Source: an uncultured Eubacteriales bacterium (GTDB lineage Bacteria > Bacillota > Clostridia > Peptostreptococcales > Anaerovoracaceae). From it: DNA of 59,268 bases. The stretch is taken from assembly GCA_900315125.1 (NCBI GenBank), contig OMXT01000078.1:1-59268 (forward strand), given 5' to 3'. The notes below the pieces were generated by a model. It had not been told where the DNA came from. It did not search any database and saw only the letters and a list, made by a program, of their open reading frames with translations. Below, piece by piece: positions 16,733 to 25,020 of this stretch (position 1 is the first letter of the stretch; each line of letters begins with the position of its first letter). The position numbers were made by a program, and so were the translations under genes.

Positions 16733-17332
16733 TTACAGCTTCTCAAACACGTCGGTGCCGTGTTTACAGATGGGGCAGACGAAATCGTCAGGCAGCTCCT
16801 CGCCTTCGTAAACGTAGCCGCAGATGGTGCAGACCCAGCCGGTCTTCTTCTCCGCGGGCTTGCGGGAGGGCTTGATGTTGTCGAAGTAATACTGGTAGGT
16901 GCAGGAAGGTGCATCGGAGATGTCGATCTGCTCCGTTACTTCGCCGATGAAGATCGTGTGAGTGCCCACATCGATGGTCTGGACGACCTTGCAGCAGATC
17001 GCCGCGTTGGCAGTGCCCTTAATATAGTAGATGCCGTTGGCTGCCCGCTCCATATCCGTGAAGCCGTCGAACTTGTCCACTTCCCGGCCGGTCTGCATGC
17101 CGAACCGCTGGAACAGAGAGAAGGGCGTCTCCTGGGACAGGCTGGAAACATTGAATTCCCCGGTCTTCATGATCATGTCATGGGTATAATTGGCTTTGTT
17201 CACGGCGATGCTCAGCTGCAGCGGATCCGATGTCACCTGGAGCGCTGTGTTGATGATGCAGCCGTTGTCTTTGTCCCCGTCTTTCGCTGTGAGAACGAAC
17301 AGACCGTAAGTAAGTTTGTGAATTGCACTCAT
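16733..17332 (-). CDS. hrb: High-molecular-weight rubredoxin (flavin reductase-rubredoxin fusion)
   Basis: A 199-residue fusion. Residues 1-150 form a flavin-reductase-like FMN-binding domain ([20 protein letters not shown] ...), and about 160-199 form a rubredoxin domain with its two iron-binding knuckles (CTICG and CPICK). In Clostridia Hrb passes electrons from NADH to flavodiiron proteins to remove O2 or NO. The start overlaps the stop of the upstream rubredoxin gene by one base (TAATG) with GAGGAG before it, so the two are translationally coupled. Confidence 0.9.
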   Translation of the reverse strand: MSAIHKLTYGLFVLTAKDGDKDNGCIINTALQVTSDPLQLSIAVNKANYTHDMIMKTGEFNVSSLSQETPFSLFQRFGMQTGREVDKFDGFTDMERAANGIYYIKGTANAAICCKVVQTIDVGTHTIFIGEVTEQIDISDAPSCTYQYYFDNIKPSRKPAEKKTGWVCTICGYVYEGEELPDDFVCPICKHGTDVFEKL

Positions 17333-17493
17333 TATTTCTTCTCCTCAAAAACCGCCTTGCGCATTCCGCATACAGGGCACTCATAAGTTTCCGGCAGATC
17401 CTCAAAGGGTGTGCCGGGCGCGATTCCGTTGTCCGGATCGCCTTTGGCCGGGTCGTATTCCCATCCGCAGGCGCCGCATACATAAACTGCCAT
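17332..17493 (-). CDS. Rubredoxin
   Basis: A 53-residue one-iron electron carrier with both Cys pairs (CGACG and CPVCG) and the usual glycine/proline loop ([14 protein letters not shown]). The start MAVYVCG is chosen by length and by AAAGGAC upstream. It is the first gene of a two-gene redox operon with hrb. Confidence 0.92.
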   Translation of the reverse strand: MAVYVCGACGWEYDPAKGDPDNGIAPGTPFEDLPETYECPVCGMRKAVFEEKK

Positions 17494-17494
17494 A

Positions 17495-18145
17495 TTATTG
17501 TCCTTTCCGGAGGGCTCTCCCTCCATCGCTGTGGTCACGGCTGTCTCGGAACATTACGCGGTCCCAGACCACTGTAGCCGTCATTAGTAAACAAAGCCCC
17601 ATGCTCCAGCCTCCGATCACATCGCTGGCGTAATGCACTCCGACGAAGATCCTGCTGAGGCCGATGGCCAGGATCAGGATGACCAGGCAGACCGTCACGA
17701 TGCGGGCTGCCTTTCTGTCCTTTTCCTCCCGGCAAAGCCGCCAGATCAGGTAGATGAGCATCCCGTAGAGGACCAGGTTATTCATGGAATGTCCGCTGGG
17801 GAAGCTGTATCCGCCCTGGGTGATCAGGCGCAAAGCCTCGTCTGGCCGGGGCCTGGCGAATATGGTCTTCAGCACCTTGAAAAGTACAGCTGAAACGATC
17901 ACTGCCGCTGTCGTCGGAAGACCGACCGTCTTTCGCGTCCGGGGCAGGATCACAAGGACTAAGAGTATTGCTACCACAGTTACCGTGTTCCCCCAGTCCG
18001 TGATCGCGATCAGGACGGGCACCGTCACTGTGTTCCGCAGCCCGTAAAACCAGTAGTCCACGGCATGATCGAAGGATTCCGTCATGCCTCCTGCCACAAG
18101 CCAGGCGTCTGCGCAGAATACAGCGAGCCCGAGGACGGCGATCAC
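17495..18145 (-). CDS. PAP2-family membrane phosphatase
   Basis: A membrane phosphatase of about 216 residues with five or six hydrophobic helices and the three acid phosphatase motifs: [20 protein letters not shown] and [13 protein letters not shown]. It likely dephosphorylates undecaprenyl pyrophosphate or phosphatidylglycerol phosphate at the outer membrane face. The start is uncertain. The first canonical codon is GTG at 18143-18145, which lacks a ribosome site, while a perfect GGAGG at 18196-18200 sits 8 bases before an in-frame ATA at 18185-18187. An ATA start would add 14 plausible residues. Confidence 0.85.
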   Translation of the reverse strand: MIAVLGLAVFCADAWLVAGGMTESFDHAVDYWFYGLRNTVTVPVLIAITDWGNTVTVVAILLVLVILPRTRKTVGLPTTAAVIVSAVLFKVLKTIFARPRPDEALRLITQGGYSFPSGHSMNNLVLYGMLIYLIWRLCREEKDRKAARIVTVCLVILILAIGLSRIFVGVHYASDVIGGWSMGLCLLMTATVVWDRVMFRDSRDHSDGGRALRKGQ

Positions 18146-18359
18146 CAGCCGGATCCGGCAGCTGCAGCTGTCTGTTATCTTCTCTATCTCCTTAACCTCC
18201 TTTCGCTTTTACCATAATTATATCAGCGGAAGGAGTCCGGTTCTACCCATTTAATGACATTTTGGAAAGGAAAATATGAAATATCTGTGAATTGAGGCGG
18301 CAGGAGAATTGTCTGTCTGTTGATTGACGGGATTCTGCGCCGGATCCTGCGGCTCCAGC

Positions 18360-19142
18360 TTACTCCGCTTCTGATTCCTCTGCGCCGATCTCTACCGTCT
18401 TCATAGATGCGATCCGGACATTGCCCTTCTTGTTCTTATGAACGGTGACAATGTCGATCTCCGGCTCGGCATCAGGAACCGCAGCAGTTACGCGGTAAAG
18501 GGCGATATAATCCGTGCCCTTATGTGCCTTCTTCCCGAGATAGGCGATGGGGGTATAATCGCATCCGATCATGCTGCGGAACGCCTTGCGGAATGCCCGG
18601 TTCGCGGACTTATTACGGCTGAGAGCGATCTTCCCCTTATTCACTTTGATTCCTTTGGTCAGCTCCTGGGTGCCGATGATCTCCGCATTTCCTTCCAGAT
18701 CTTTATATACATATACAAGCTCCATGACTGGCGCGGCGCCGGGTACGACTGCCTCATCTCTGCAGAGCAGGCAGTAATTGGTTCCTGCCACAGTCTGGGA
18801 TCCGATATAGGCCAGGGGCTTATAGGAATATCCCAGCAGATCCGCCGAAGCCTTCTGGAGCGCCCTGACCGCATCCTTGTGTTTCTTCAGGGAGAATGAT
18901 CCTTGAGTGATCTCCCACCCGCCGTCGATTACGCTGTCTTCCTGTGATTCCTCCGCAGCTGCCGCTGTGCCCGCTGCCAGCGCGGCTGCAGCGCTCTGTG
19001 CAGAAACCGCGCTCCCCGCGCTGGCCGTTCCTCCTGCGCTTCCGCTCCCCTGGGGACTTGCGGCGAAGGCTGCGCAGGGGATCATCATGGCTCCTGCCAC
19101 GGCGACAACGATTGCTTTCTTTCTTATGTCATGTTTCTTCAT
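18360..19142 (-). CDS. Secreted protein with two internal repeats, unknown function
   Basis: A 260-residue exported protein with signal peptide (AMMIPCAAFAAS) and an Ala/Ser/Gly-rich linker to about residue 70. Two copies of a domain of about 70 residues follow; each reads roughly A-L/F-x-K-A...GYxYxPLAYIG...GTNYxLLCR or the equivalent GCDYTPIAYLG...GTDYIALYR, then a strand VYVYKDLEGNAEI / IVTVHKNKKGNVRI. No family is recognised with confidence. The Ala/Ser linker style matches the other exported proteins of this window. Confidence 0.7.
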   Translation of the reverse strand: MKKHDIRKKAIVVAVAGAMMIPCAAFAASPQGSGSAGGTASAGSAVSAQSAAAALAAGTAAAAEESQEDSVIDGGWEITQGSFSLKKHKDAVRALQKASADLLGYSYKPLAYIGSQTVAGTNYCLLCRDEAVVPGAAPVMELVYVYKDLEGNAEIIGTQELTKGIKVNKGKIALSRNKSANRAFRKAFRSMIGCDYTPIAYLGKKAHKGTDYIALYRVTAAVPDAEPEIDIVTVHKNKKGNVRIASMKTVEIGAEESEAE

Positions 19143-19338
19143 GGTATACCTCTCTTGCTTTAGCTGTATTTTATCATCTTCTGCTATATATACAGTTCAG
19201 CGCCGCAAAATGCTGCAATAGTTTTAAAAAAATTTCTGCTGTCCGACCGGCAAGGGGGTCCCAAACGAAAACCGTGACTTTTTGCCCTCTACCGTCTATA
19301 ATTATAAGTGTATTCTGACTGAAACAAAGGAGAATTTT

Positions 19339-20115
19339 ATGGGTAAACTCAAGAATCTTCCCGATGGGATCCGCCTGCTGAATTCCATCCGCGTATTCAA
19401 CCGCAGCATCCCTGAAATAGACAAGGCACGGGCGTCGGGCAATCCTCAGCTGGAGCGCCAGACCATCGCTCACTACACAGAGCTCTGGGCCAGGAACGTG
19501 GCCGACATGTTCCATATGGACATCATCGTCGAAGGGACTGAAAATATCCCTGCAGAAGACGGGTTTGTGTTTATTTCCAATCATCAGGGGTATGCAGATA
19601 TTATAGCACTGCTGATTGCAGCGCCGGGACGCCAGATAGGCTTTGTTGCCAAGGATTCCCTTGCAAAAGTTCCCTACATCGGGCAGTGGATCAGCCGCAT
19701 CCGCGGCATGTTCATCTCCCGGGGAGACGCCAAGGCAGCGCTCCGGACGATTCAGGAAGGAGCCAAGACCGTAAAGAACGGCTTCAACCTGATCATATTC
19801 CCGGAGGGCACCCGGAGCCGGGGACCCCAGATGGGAGCGTTCAAGCCCGGCAGCTTCAAACTGGCAACCAAGGCCAAGGCGCCTATCGTGCCTGTGGCGA
19901 TCAGCGGTTCCTATCACGTATATGAGGAGAAGGGATACGCTCAGCCGGCGACGATCCGCGTTTCTATTCTTCCACCGGTCAACACGGCGGAGCTGAGCAG
20001 ACACGAGATCACAGAGGCGGAGAAGAGCGTGGAGCAGTCCATCCGGCAGGAACTGGTACGACTGACCCGAATGGATGAACAGGAGAAGAACGATGTTAAC
20101 GATCACGACAAGTAA
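19339..20115 (+). CDS. plsC: 1-acyl-sn-glycerol-3-phosphate acyltransferase
   Basis: A 258-residue membrane-associated acyltransferase making phosphatidate from lysophosphatidate. Motif I is NHQGYAD (HX4D), motif III is FPEGTRS, and VPVAISGSY is the usual motif IV. AAAGGAG precedes MGKLKN; an in-frame ATG 19 codons upstream has none. The thioredoxin gene begins inside its 3' end (23-bp overlap), which points to one operon. Confidence 0.85.
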   Translation: MGKLKNLPDGIRLLNSIRVFNRSIPEIDKARASGNPQLERQTIAHYTELWARNVADMFHMDIIVEGTENIPAEDGFVFISNHQGYADIIALLIAAPGRQIGFVAKDSLAKVPYIGQWISRIRGMFISRGDAKAALRTIQEGAKTVKNGFNLIIFPEGTRSRGPQMGAFKPGSFKLATKAKAPIVPVAISGSYHVYEEKGYAQPATIRVSILPPVNTAELSRHEITEAEKSVEQSIRQELVRLTRMDEQEKNDVNDHDK

Positions 20116-20401
20116 TTTTGAGGAAAAGGTCCTTAAGTCAGATAAGCCCGTATTTCTGGATTTCTGGGCTACATGGTGCGGTTTCTGCACCCAGCTGGCT
20201 CCCACGGTTGATGAACTGGAACAGGAGCTGGGCGATAAGTATGTTTTCGGAAAGGTAAACGTAGACGAGGAGCCCCAGCTGGCGGCTCAGTTCGGGATCA
20301 TGAGCATCCCTGTCACCATGGTCATCGAGAACGGCGAGCTTCGCAGCAAGGTCATGGGCGCTTACCCCAAGGAGGAGCTGAAGAAGCAGCATAATCTGTA
20401 G
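20093..20401 (+). CDS. Thioredoxin-like protein with WCGFC active site
   Basis: A 102-residue thioredoxin fold with active site FWATWCGFC and the cis-proline (SIPVTMVIENGE). The usual WCGPC has Phe in place of Pro, which normally shifts the redox potential. The start MLTITTS follows GGAGAAG. It is translationally coupled to plsC. Confidence 0.88.
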   Translation: MLTITTSNFEEKVLKSDKPVFLDFWATWCGFCTQLAPTVDELEQELGDKYVFGKVNVDEEPQLAAQFGIMSIPVTMVIENGELRSKVMGAYPKEELKKQHNL

Positions 20402-20428
20402 AAAAATTGCCCGGGCTGACCCGGCAGG

Positions 20429-20470
20429 CTGGTTCAGAAAGACGAATTGCCTTTTCGGACCAGTCTTTTT
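20429..20470 (+). terminator. Rho-independent terminator after thioredoxin
   Basis: CTGGTTC (20429-20435) pairs with GGACCAG (20457-20463), with further A/T pairing inside, followed by TCTTTTT. Confidence 0.65.
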
Positions 20471-20601
20471 CATTGTCGCGTTTCTAGGCGGGCGAGTCAG
20501 CGACATGTTTGCCGTCAATATTGACGCGCATATAGCCAGCGCATAAATGTACGCAGCCATACACGCCGGAACAGATTCCTTTTCGCTGTTTTCTCTTGAG
20601 T

Positions 20602-20966
20602 TTTCGGTGTTAACTGTAGTTTTCCACTTTTCCAACGAATGGCTTCCGGAGATATTTCGGTGAAATTCCAAGATTCTGCGATTACCACCAAAACAATCAT
20701 TCCATTGCCGGCAGCTGAGCTGAGTAATAACCGCGAAACTGTATAATATTAGAAGGGTGTGCACGGAGCAACTAGAAGGAGCCGCCCTGAACAAAGCATT
20801 ATTTGACATTTTCACAAAATATCAGGCGAATAAATATTCCCGTTCCCGAATATCGTAGAATTGGTGATGCAGGCTTTCGGTGGAAAACCGGAAAAAGAAC
20901 GATACCACCGAAAACGGTCACGAACTGTTTCGGTGGTATTTTGATATATCGGCAATATCACCCAAA
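20602..20966. repeat. Array 3: four inverted-repeat units, new arms, 21-bp gaps
   Basis: Arms follow TTTCGGTGG and its inverse CCACCGAAA: 20602-20610/20632-20640, 20655-20663/20685-20693, 20875-20883/20905-20913 and 20928-20936/20958-20966. All four gaps are exactly 21 bp although the arms are unrelated to arrays 1 and 2. Unit 3 has perfect arms; the others have two to three arm mismatches. Left-arm spacing is 53, 220 and 53 bp. Units 3 and 4 also create a 12-bp perfect inverted repeat between them (20902-20913 with 20928-20939). Confidence 0.88.
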
Positions 20967-21090
20967 TCTGCTTTCATTATTGCACCGGAATAAGCGAATA
21001 TGGTGTTTGGATACTCACTTATTTTTATACACCCTCCCCTGACCTTTCTGAACAGCGCAATGATGCAGCTATATTCCGCACACTAAAATA

Positions 21091-21118
21091 CCGCCCGAGC
21101 CTGTGTTTACTCGGGCGG
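21091..21118 (-). terminator. Terminator of aroB
   Basis: CCGCCCGAG and CTCGGGCGG with a 10-base loop; on the minus strand a TATTTTA run follows. Confidence 0.7.
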
Positions 21119-21150
21119 CAGATCAGGATCTTCCAATGTGCAGTCAGGCA

Positions 21151-21170
21151 GCCGGTCGAGCCTTTGTTCC
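21151..21170 (+). repeat. Copy of dispersed CTTTGTT motif
   Basis: GCCGGTCGAGCCTTTGTTCC, ending directly at the stop of aroB. Confidence 0.6.
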
Positions 21171-22217
21171 TCAGGCCTCATTCCCCAGCTCGATGAACCG
21201 GTGCAGATCGTCGAGAGAGATCTTCTGGAGCACGCAGCGTCCCGGCTTCTCCGGGATCACCATGGCGATGTGATCGCCTTTTATCTTCTTATCATTGAGC
21301 GCATATTTATAAAGCTCGTCAGTGGTGTAGGGGACCCGCAGATCGAAGCCGAAGGGCTCCAGCGCCGCCGTCAGGGTCTCTGTGGCGTCGAAGGACGTCA
21401 GGCCCATGCGGTATGCGGCCCGGGACTCGAATACCATGCCCTTCGCCACAGCCAGGCCGTGGGAGATCCGGTAGGAACTGAGCTTCTCTATGCTGTGGCC
21501 GATGGTATGGCCGAAGTTCAGCAGCTGGCGGATGCCCGTGTCGCGCTCGTCCGCCTCAACGATGGACTTCTTGATGGACACGCAGCGCTCTATGACCCGC
21601 TCATAATCCCTCGCCCGGATGTACTGGAGCAGGGACGCTTCCATGAGCATGGCGCACTTGGACGCCTCGGCAACGCCGTCCAGCATCTCTTCCGCCGGAA
21701 GTGTTTCAAACGTCTTATAATCACAGAGAACGAAAGAGGGCTGCCAGAACGCGCCTGCCAGGTTCTTCCCGTACAGGAGGTTCAGCCCTGTCTTGCCGCC
21801 CACAGAGGAATCCACGGCAGCAAGATATGTCGTCGGGATCTGGACGTAGCGCACGCCCCGCAGATAGGTGGCCGCGGCGAATCCGGAAAGATCGCCCACG
21901 ACGCCGCCTCCCAGAGCGACGATCACATCGCTGCGGGACAGGCCCTCTTCAGCCAGTGATTCCAGTATATTGGTATAGGTGGACATGGTCTTGCTCTGCT
22001 CCCCGGCGGGGAATACGATCCTGGTAACGTCGTACCCGCTTTCTGCCAGGGAACGGTGCACGGTCTGCTCATAGATGCCGTTTACGGTGCTGTCTGTGAT
22101 GATGCTGATTTTGCAGGGATCGATGCATTCCCGGAGATAAGATCCTGCATTTCCCAGGATGCTCTCGCCGATCAGAATGTCATAAGGCCTGCTGGTCGTT
22201 ACGGTGTATCTCTTCAT
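21171..22217 (-). CDS. aroB: 3-dehydroquinate synthase
   Basis: A 348-residue cytoplasmic enzyme that cyclises DAHP to 3-dehydroquinate, the second step of the shikimate pathway. NAD-binding and metal-site motifs are clear: VALGGGVVGDLSGFAAATYLRG split as GGGVVGD and GFAAATYLRG, then PTTYLAAVDSSVGGKTGLN-type core, LPAEEMLDG and NFGHTIGHSIE with metal-binding His. Length is normal. It stands alone here without other aro genes. Confidence 0.95.
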   Translation of the reverse strand: MKRYTVTTSRPYDILIGESILGNAGSYLRECIDPCKISIITDSTVNGIYEQTVHRSLAESGYDVTRIVFPAGEQSKTMSTYTNILESLAEEGLSRSDVIVALGGGVVGDLSGFAAATYLRGVRYVQIPTTYLAAVDSSVGGKTGLNLLYGKNLAGAFWQPSFVLCDYKTFETLPAEEMLDGVAEASKCAMLMEASLLQYIRARDYERVIERCVSIKKSIVEADERDTGIRQLLNFGHTIGHSIEKLSSYRISHGLAVAKGMVFESRAAYRMGLTSFDATETLTAALEPFGFDLRVPYTTDELYKYALNDKKIKGDHIAMVIPEKPGRCVLQKISLDDLHRFIELGNEA

Positions 22218-22593
22218 TCCATTCTCACTTCCTGTACTCTCGTCAGTTCTTAACTCAATGTTCTCGCCTGGCCGGTCTATTCGGGAAAGGGGTCGTCACG
22301 CCCCCTGGGGTCCTTCCCTGAGTCCGCAGGTTCCGAACGGGTCCTTCTCCCATGGGCTCAGCCTCTGAAACCCGAAATCCCCGGAGATCAGCCTGTACTT
22401 TCTAAATACGCTGTCCTGTGCTATAATAAACTAGTCTGCGCGATCCGCAGACAGGGAACCCGATGGCTCTCCGCATGCAATCCGGTGCGGGAAACCTGTA
22501 AAAACCCACAAGTATGTCCAATCCGACCCGCGCCCGATATCATTTAATTTTATCATATTTCACGCGTCATTGCAAAGAAGGTATAGAATAGTT
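22218..22593. other. Gene-free, GC-rich, apparently structured divergent region
   Basis: No gene is seen. At 22434-22500 a compact fold is possible on the + strand: GTCTGCG-N5-CGCAGAC, then ACAGG...CCTGT enclosing CCGCA...TGCGG. A TATAAT sits just before it at about 22421. On the minus strand the GC-rich 22260-22400 part would form the aroB leader. I could not match either to a known RNA family. Confidence 0.4.
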
Positions 22594-23313
22594 ATGAAAC
22601 TTATCAGGAAAATCATTATTGGTTTTTTTGTTACAATAATTGTCGCCGCCGTCATCGTTGGATTCGGCGCCATGATGATAAACAGCCATGTCCAAAATGC
22701 GGAAAAAGACCACATCGTCTGCAAGATCACCTCTGCCGGCCAGACGCTGACTGCTGATCAGGCGAAGCAGCTGAAAGACCAGAAACCCCAGTGCATTCTC
22801 GTCCTGGGCTGCGGCATCATCGATTCAGAGACGCCCACGGCCATGCTGCGGGACCGCATGGATACTGCGATCATGCTTTACAAAGCCGGGATCGCCCCCA
22901 AGCTCCTCGTGTCGGGTGACAACGGCACCGTCAGCCACAACGAGGTGCACGTCATGCTGAAATACGCGGTGGACCACGGCGTGCCCTCAGAGGACGTCTT
23001 CTGCGACCACGCGGGGTTCTCCACCTACGATTCCATGTACCGGGCCAATTCCATATTTCAGGTGAAGCGCATGGTCGTGGTCACCCAGACCTATCACATG
23101 TACCGTTCCCTCTATATCGCCCGCAAACTGGGACTCTCCGCTGCGGGAGTCTCCGCGGACCAGAAGACATATCACGGTCAGCCTGCCAGAGAGATGCGGG
23201 AGGTCCTCGCCAGGAACAAAGACTTCTTAAAGGTGATCCGCAAACCTGAGCCGACGCTGGGAGGCGAAGTGATCCCCATCACAGGCAGCGGAGAAGCCAG
23301 CCACGGGGAATAG
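22594..23313 (+). CDS. SanA/YdcF-family (DUF218) membrane-anchored protein
   Basis: A 239-residue protein with one N-terminal membrane helix (residues 6-30) and a DUF218 domain outside the membrane. Family motifs are ILVLGCGI, LLVSGDNG, EDVFCDHAGFSTYDSMYRA and VVVTQTYHMYRSLYIA. Members such as SanA are linked to cell-envelope barrier function, but the reaction is unknown. The start MKLIRK follows AAGGTATAG; an ATG eight codons upstream lacks a site. Confidence 0.85.
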   Translation: MKLIRKIIIGFFVTIIVAAVIVGFGAMMINSHVQNAEKDHIVCKITSAGQTLTADQAKQLKDQKPQCILVLGCGIIDSETPTAMLRDRMDTAIMLYKAGIAPKLLVSGDNGTVSHNEVHVMLKYAVDHGVPSEDVFCDHAGFSTYDSMYRANSIFQVKRMVVVTQTYHMYRSLYIARKLGLSAAGVSADQKTYHGQPAREMREVLARNKDFLKVIRKPEPTLGGEVIPITGSGEASHGE

Positions 23314-23344
23314 GACACCGCGCCCGGGCATTTCTGGCTGAGCT

Positions 23345-23370
23345 GCGGGCGAACCAGCCTTTGTTGAATC
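23345..23370 (+). repeat. Copy of dispersed CTTTGTT motif
   Basis: GCGAACCAGCCTTTGTTGAA, about 25 bp before the next start codon. Confidence 0.5.
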
Positions 23371-23388
23371 AGTAAACGGAGAGTAATT

Positions 23389-24129
23389 ATGATCTACGGA
23401 TATCAGCTTTATGAGCTTATGTTTCTGTTTGCCTTTTATTCCTTTGCCGGAAGGATGGTGGAACAGATTTTGTATTATCTCAGCAGGAATGGCGCAAGGC
23501 GGGGTGTGCTGAAAGGGATCGCAAGCCCCATGTACGGCATTGGCGCCGTTATTATCATCGTTTTCGTCACGCCGAAAATCACAGACTTTTATCAGGCGAT
23601 GGTCATACTGTCCCTCGTCTGTGCACTGCTGGATTTCCTGTGCGTCCATTTCGTCCGCCTCCTGTCGGGCACGGTGCTGTGGAAATATTCCACGACGTTT
23701 TCTGTGCTGGCCGCGCTGATCAGCTTCATCGTGCTGGACTTGTCTCTTCAGACCGGCGTCATGAAGGTCATTGAGGCGATCCCTGCGCTGCCGGCTATGA
23801 TCCTGCTCCTTGTCATTTTTATTCCCTATGTTTTATTCCAGCTGGACGGACTGGCCCGGCTCATCGCCCTGCCCCGCACGCTGAAAATGGTGAAAAGTCA
23901 ACATGACATGGGAAATACGGACCTGCACGTCTATGTCCGCATGCTGTCTAAATACGGCACATGGCTCCGGGGCTATCCGGCGTTCTTTGATTATCTGGCG
24001 GGAAAGCTGCAGTCTGTCCTGGGCCGGGGCGCGGCAATCGCTGTGATCCGGGGCGTTCTGGCCAAGCCGGAGAAGGCGGGCAGGCTGTACGGCCGACGGG
24101 GGAACCGCCGCGGGAAGAAGAATAAATAA
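23389..24129 (+). CDS. Putative ABC-transporter type IV (CmpB-like) membrane protein
   Basis: A 246-residue membrane protein of the PF06541 type. The signature is FAFYSFAGRMVEQILYY followed by RRGVLKGIASPMYGIGAV; four to six hydrophobic helices extend to about residue 165 and a basic cytoplasmic tail ends RRGNRRGKKNK. Despite the family name, no ATPase partner is present, and its true role is unknown. GGAGAG precedes the ATG. Confidence 0.75.
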   Translation: MIYGYQLYELMFLFAFYSFAGRMVEQILYYLSRNGARRGVLKGIASPMYGIGAVIIIVFVTPKITDFYQAMVILSLVCALLDFLCVHFVRLLSGTVLWKYSTTFSVLAALISFIVLDLSLQTGVMKVIEAIPALPAMILLLVIFIPYVLFQLDGLARLIALPRTLKMVKSQHDMGNTDLHVYVRMLSKYGTWLRGYPAFFDYLAGKLQSVLGRGAAIAVIRGVLAKPEKAGRLYGRRGNRRGKKNK

Positions 24130-24163
24130 TGACTGTCTTAAAAGGAATCGCCTCAAAAGTAAA

Positions 24164-24190
24164 AGGCCGCCTCTTGTTTTGAGACAGCCT
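24164..24190 (-). terminator. Terminator between convergent genes
   Basis: AGGCCGCCTC and GAGACAGCCT pair around a 7-base loop with two mismatches. The T-rich side is on the minus strand. Confidence 0.5.
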
Positions 24191-24266
24191 CATTTGGTCT
24201 GATTCACCTGGTGCAATAGTCAGAATTTACCCTTATATGTTTACTGCATCGTCATTTTTCCGAAAT

Positions 24267-24812
24267 TCAATCGGCCTTTTGCTGCAGAGCTTCCCACTCT
24301 TCTTTCAGAAGCGAATAGCAGCGGGAATCGCGGCACTCTCCCGTATACTGATGATAGGAATGGCGAATCGTTCCTTCATAAACGAATCCGCATTTTTTTA
24401 TGACTCCCTGGGACCGGCTGTTTTCCGGCGATGTACATATGGCGATCTGGGCCAGACCCAGTTCCTGAAAGCCAAAGCGCAGCACTTCCTGGCAAGCCTC
24501 TGTCATCAGACCTTTTCCCCATTCATCTTCTGCGAGGGAATAGCCGATTTCCTTAGAATTTTCATCTCTGTGCCGGTCCGGCTCCAGACCAATGGTGCCG
24601 ATGACCCGGTCCGAACCTTTGCGACGGATCGCCCAGGACTCATTGGGCGCGAAGATTTCTTCTATTATTTTCCGTGATTCTTCCACACTTTCGTGAGGTT
24701 TCCATCCTGCTCTCGGTCCCACGTTCGGGTTCTTCGCATACGCGTACAGACCTTCTGCGTCTGCTTCGGTATACATCCGCAGTACCAGGCGCTCTGTTTC
24801 CAATGTTCTCAT
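24267..24812 (-). CDS. GNAT-family N-acetyltransferase (RimJ/RimL-like)
   Basis: A 181-residue acetyltransferase. Typical RimJ/RimL opening (MRTLETERLVLRMYTEADAE), beta strands VIGTIGLEPD and EIGYSLAEDEWGKGLMTEA with the acetyl-CoA loop, then ENSRSQGVIKKCGFVYEG. It may acetylate a protein N-terminus or a small amine. The long open frame upstream of the ATG is not used; AGAGAGG lies before MRTLE. Confidence 0.87.
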   Translation of the reverse strand: MRTLETERLVLRMYTEADAEGLYAYAKNPNVGPRAGWKPHESVEESRKIIEEIFAPNESWAIRRKGSDRVIGTIGLEPDRHRDENSKEIGYSLAEDEWGKGLMTEACQEVLRFGFQELGLAQIAICTSPENSRSQGVIKKCGFVYEGTIRHSYHQYTGECRDSRCYSLLKEEWEALQQKAD

Positions 24813-24988
24813 GTTTCGTCCTCTCTCTATTTCGCTGTCGCTTTCCGTGGTGATTCTGGCAGTAGATCGGTGAAAACCGACCTTCTCGCGATTTGGCCGT
24901 CTGCGTCGCCACCGGACCTGCCAGCTGCCGGAGACAGCCACGGACATGCCGGTCCGCCGCCACCAGCCCGCATCAGCCAGCCCGCGTT

Positions 24989-25011
24989 GGCCGGGCTGAT
25001 TCGACCCGGCC
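24989..25011. terminator. Possible terminator of the LTA-synthase-like gene
   Basis: GGCCGGG-N9-CCCGGCC directly after the stop of the leftward gene; no T run. Confidence 0.35.
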
Positions 25012-25020
25012 AGCAATACC

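Larger units (their letters stand above)
20402..21170. other. Long gene-free stretch holding inverted-repeat array 3
   Basis: About 770 bp without a credible gene; the leftward 225-codon frame covering 20138-20815 overlaps thioredoxin and has no family. Besides array 3 it holds a 14-bp palindrome CGTCAATATTGACG (20513-20526), a TGTCGC-N20-GCGACA pair near 20474-20505, and the aroB terminator. Confidence 0.6.

Noticed and set aside
20138-20815. 225-codon leftward frame over thioredoxin and array 3
   Set aside because: It overlaps a certain gene, has no recognisable domain and crosses the repeat units.
20602-20966. RNA hairpins with 21-nt guide-like loops
   Set aside because: Arm mismatches are not compensated by paired changes, and unit spacing follows the DNA helix; an RNA reading is not excluded but is less supported.
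22434-22500. Cobalamin riboswitch
   Set aside because: AGGGAA and a CTGTAA-like tail are reminiscent, but the B12 box and the conserved core order are missing.
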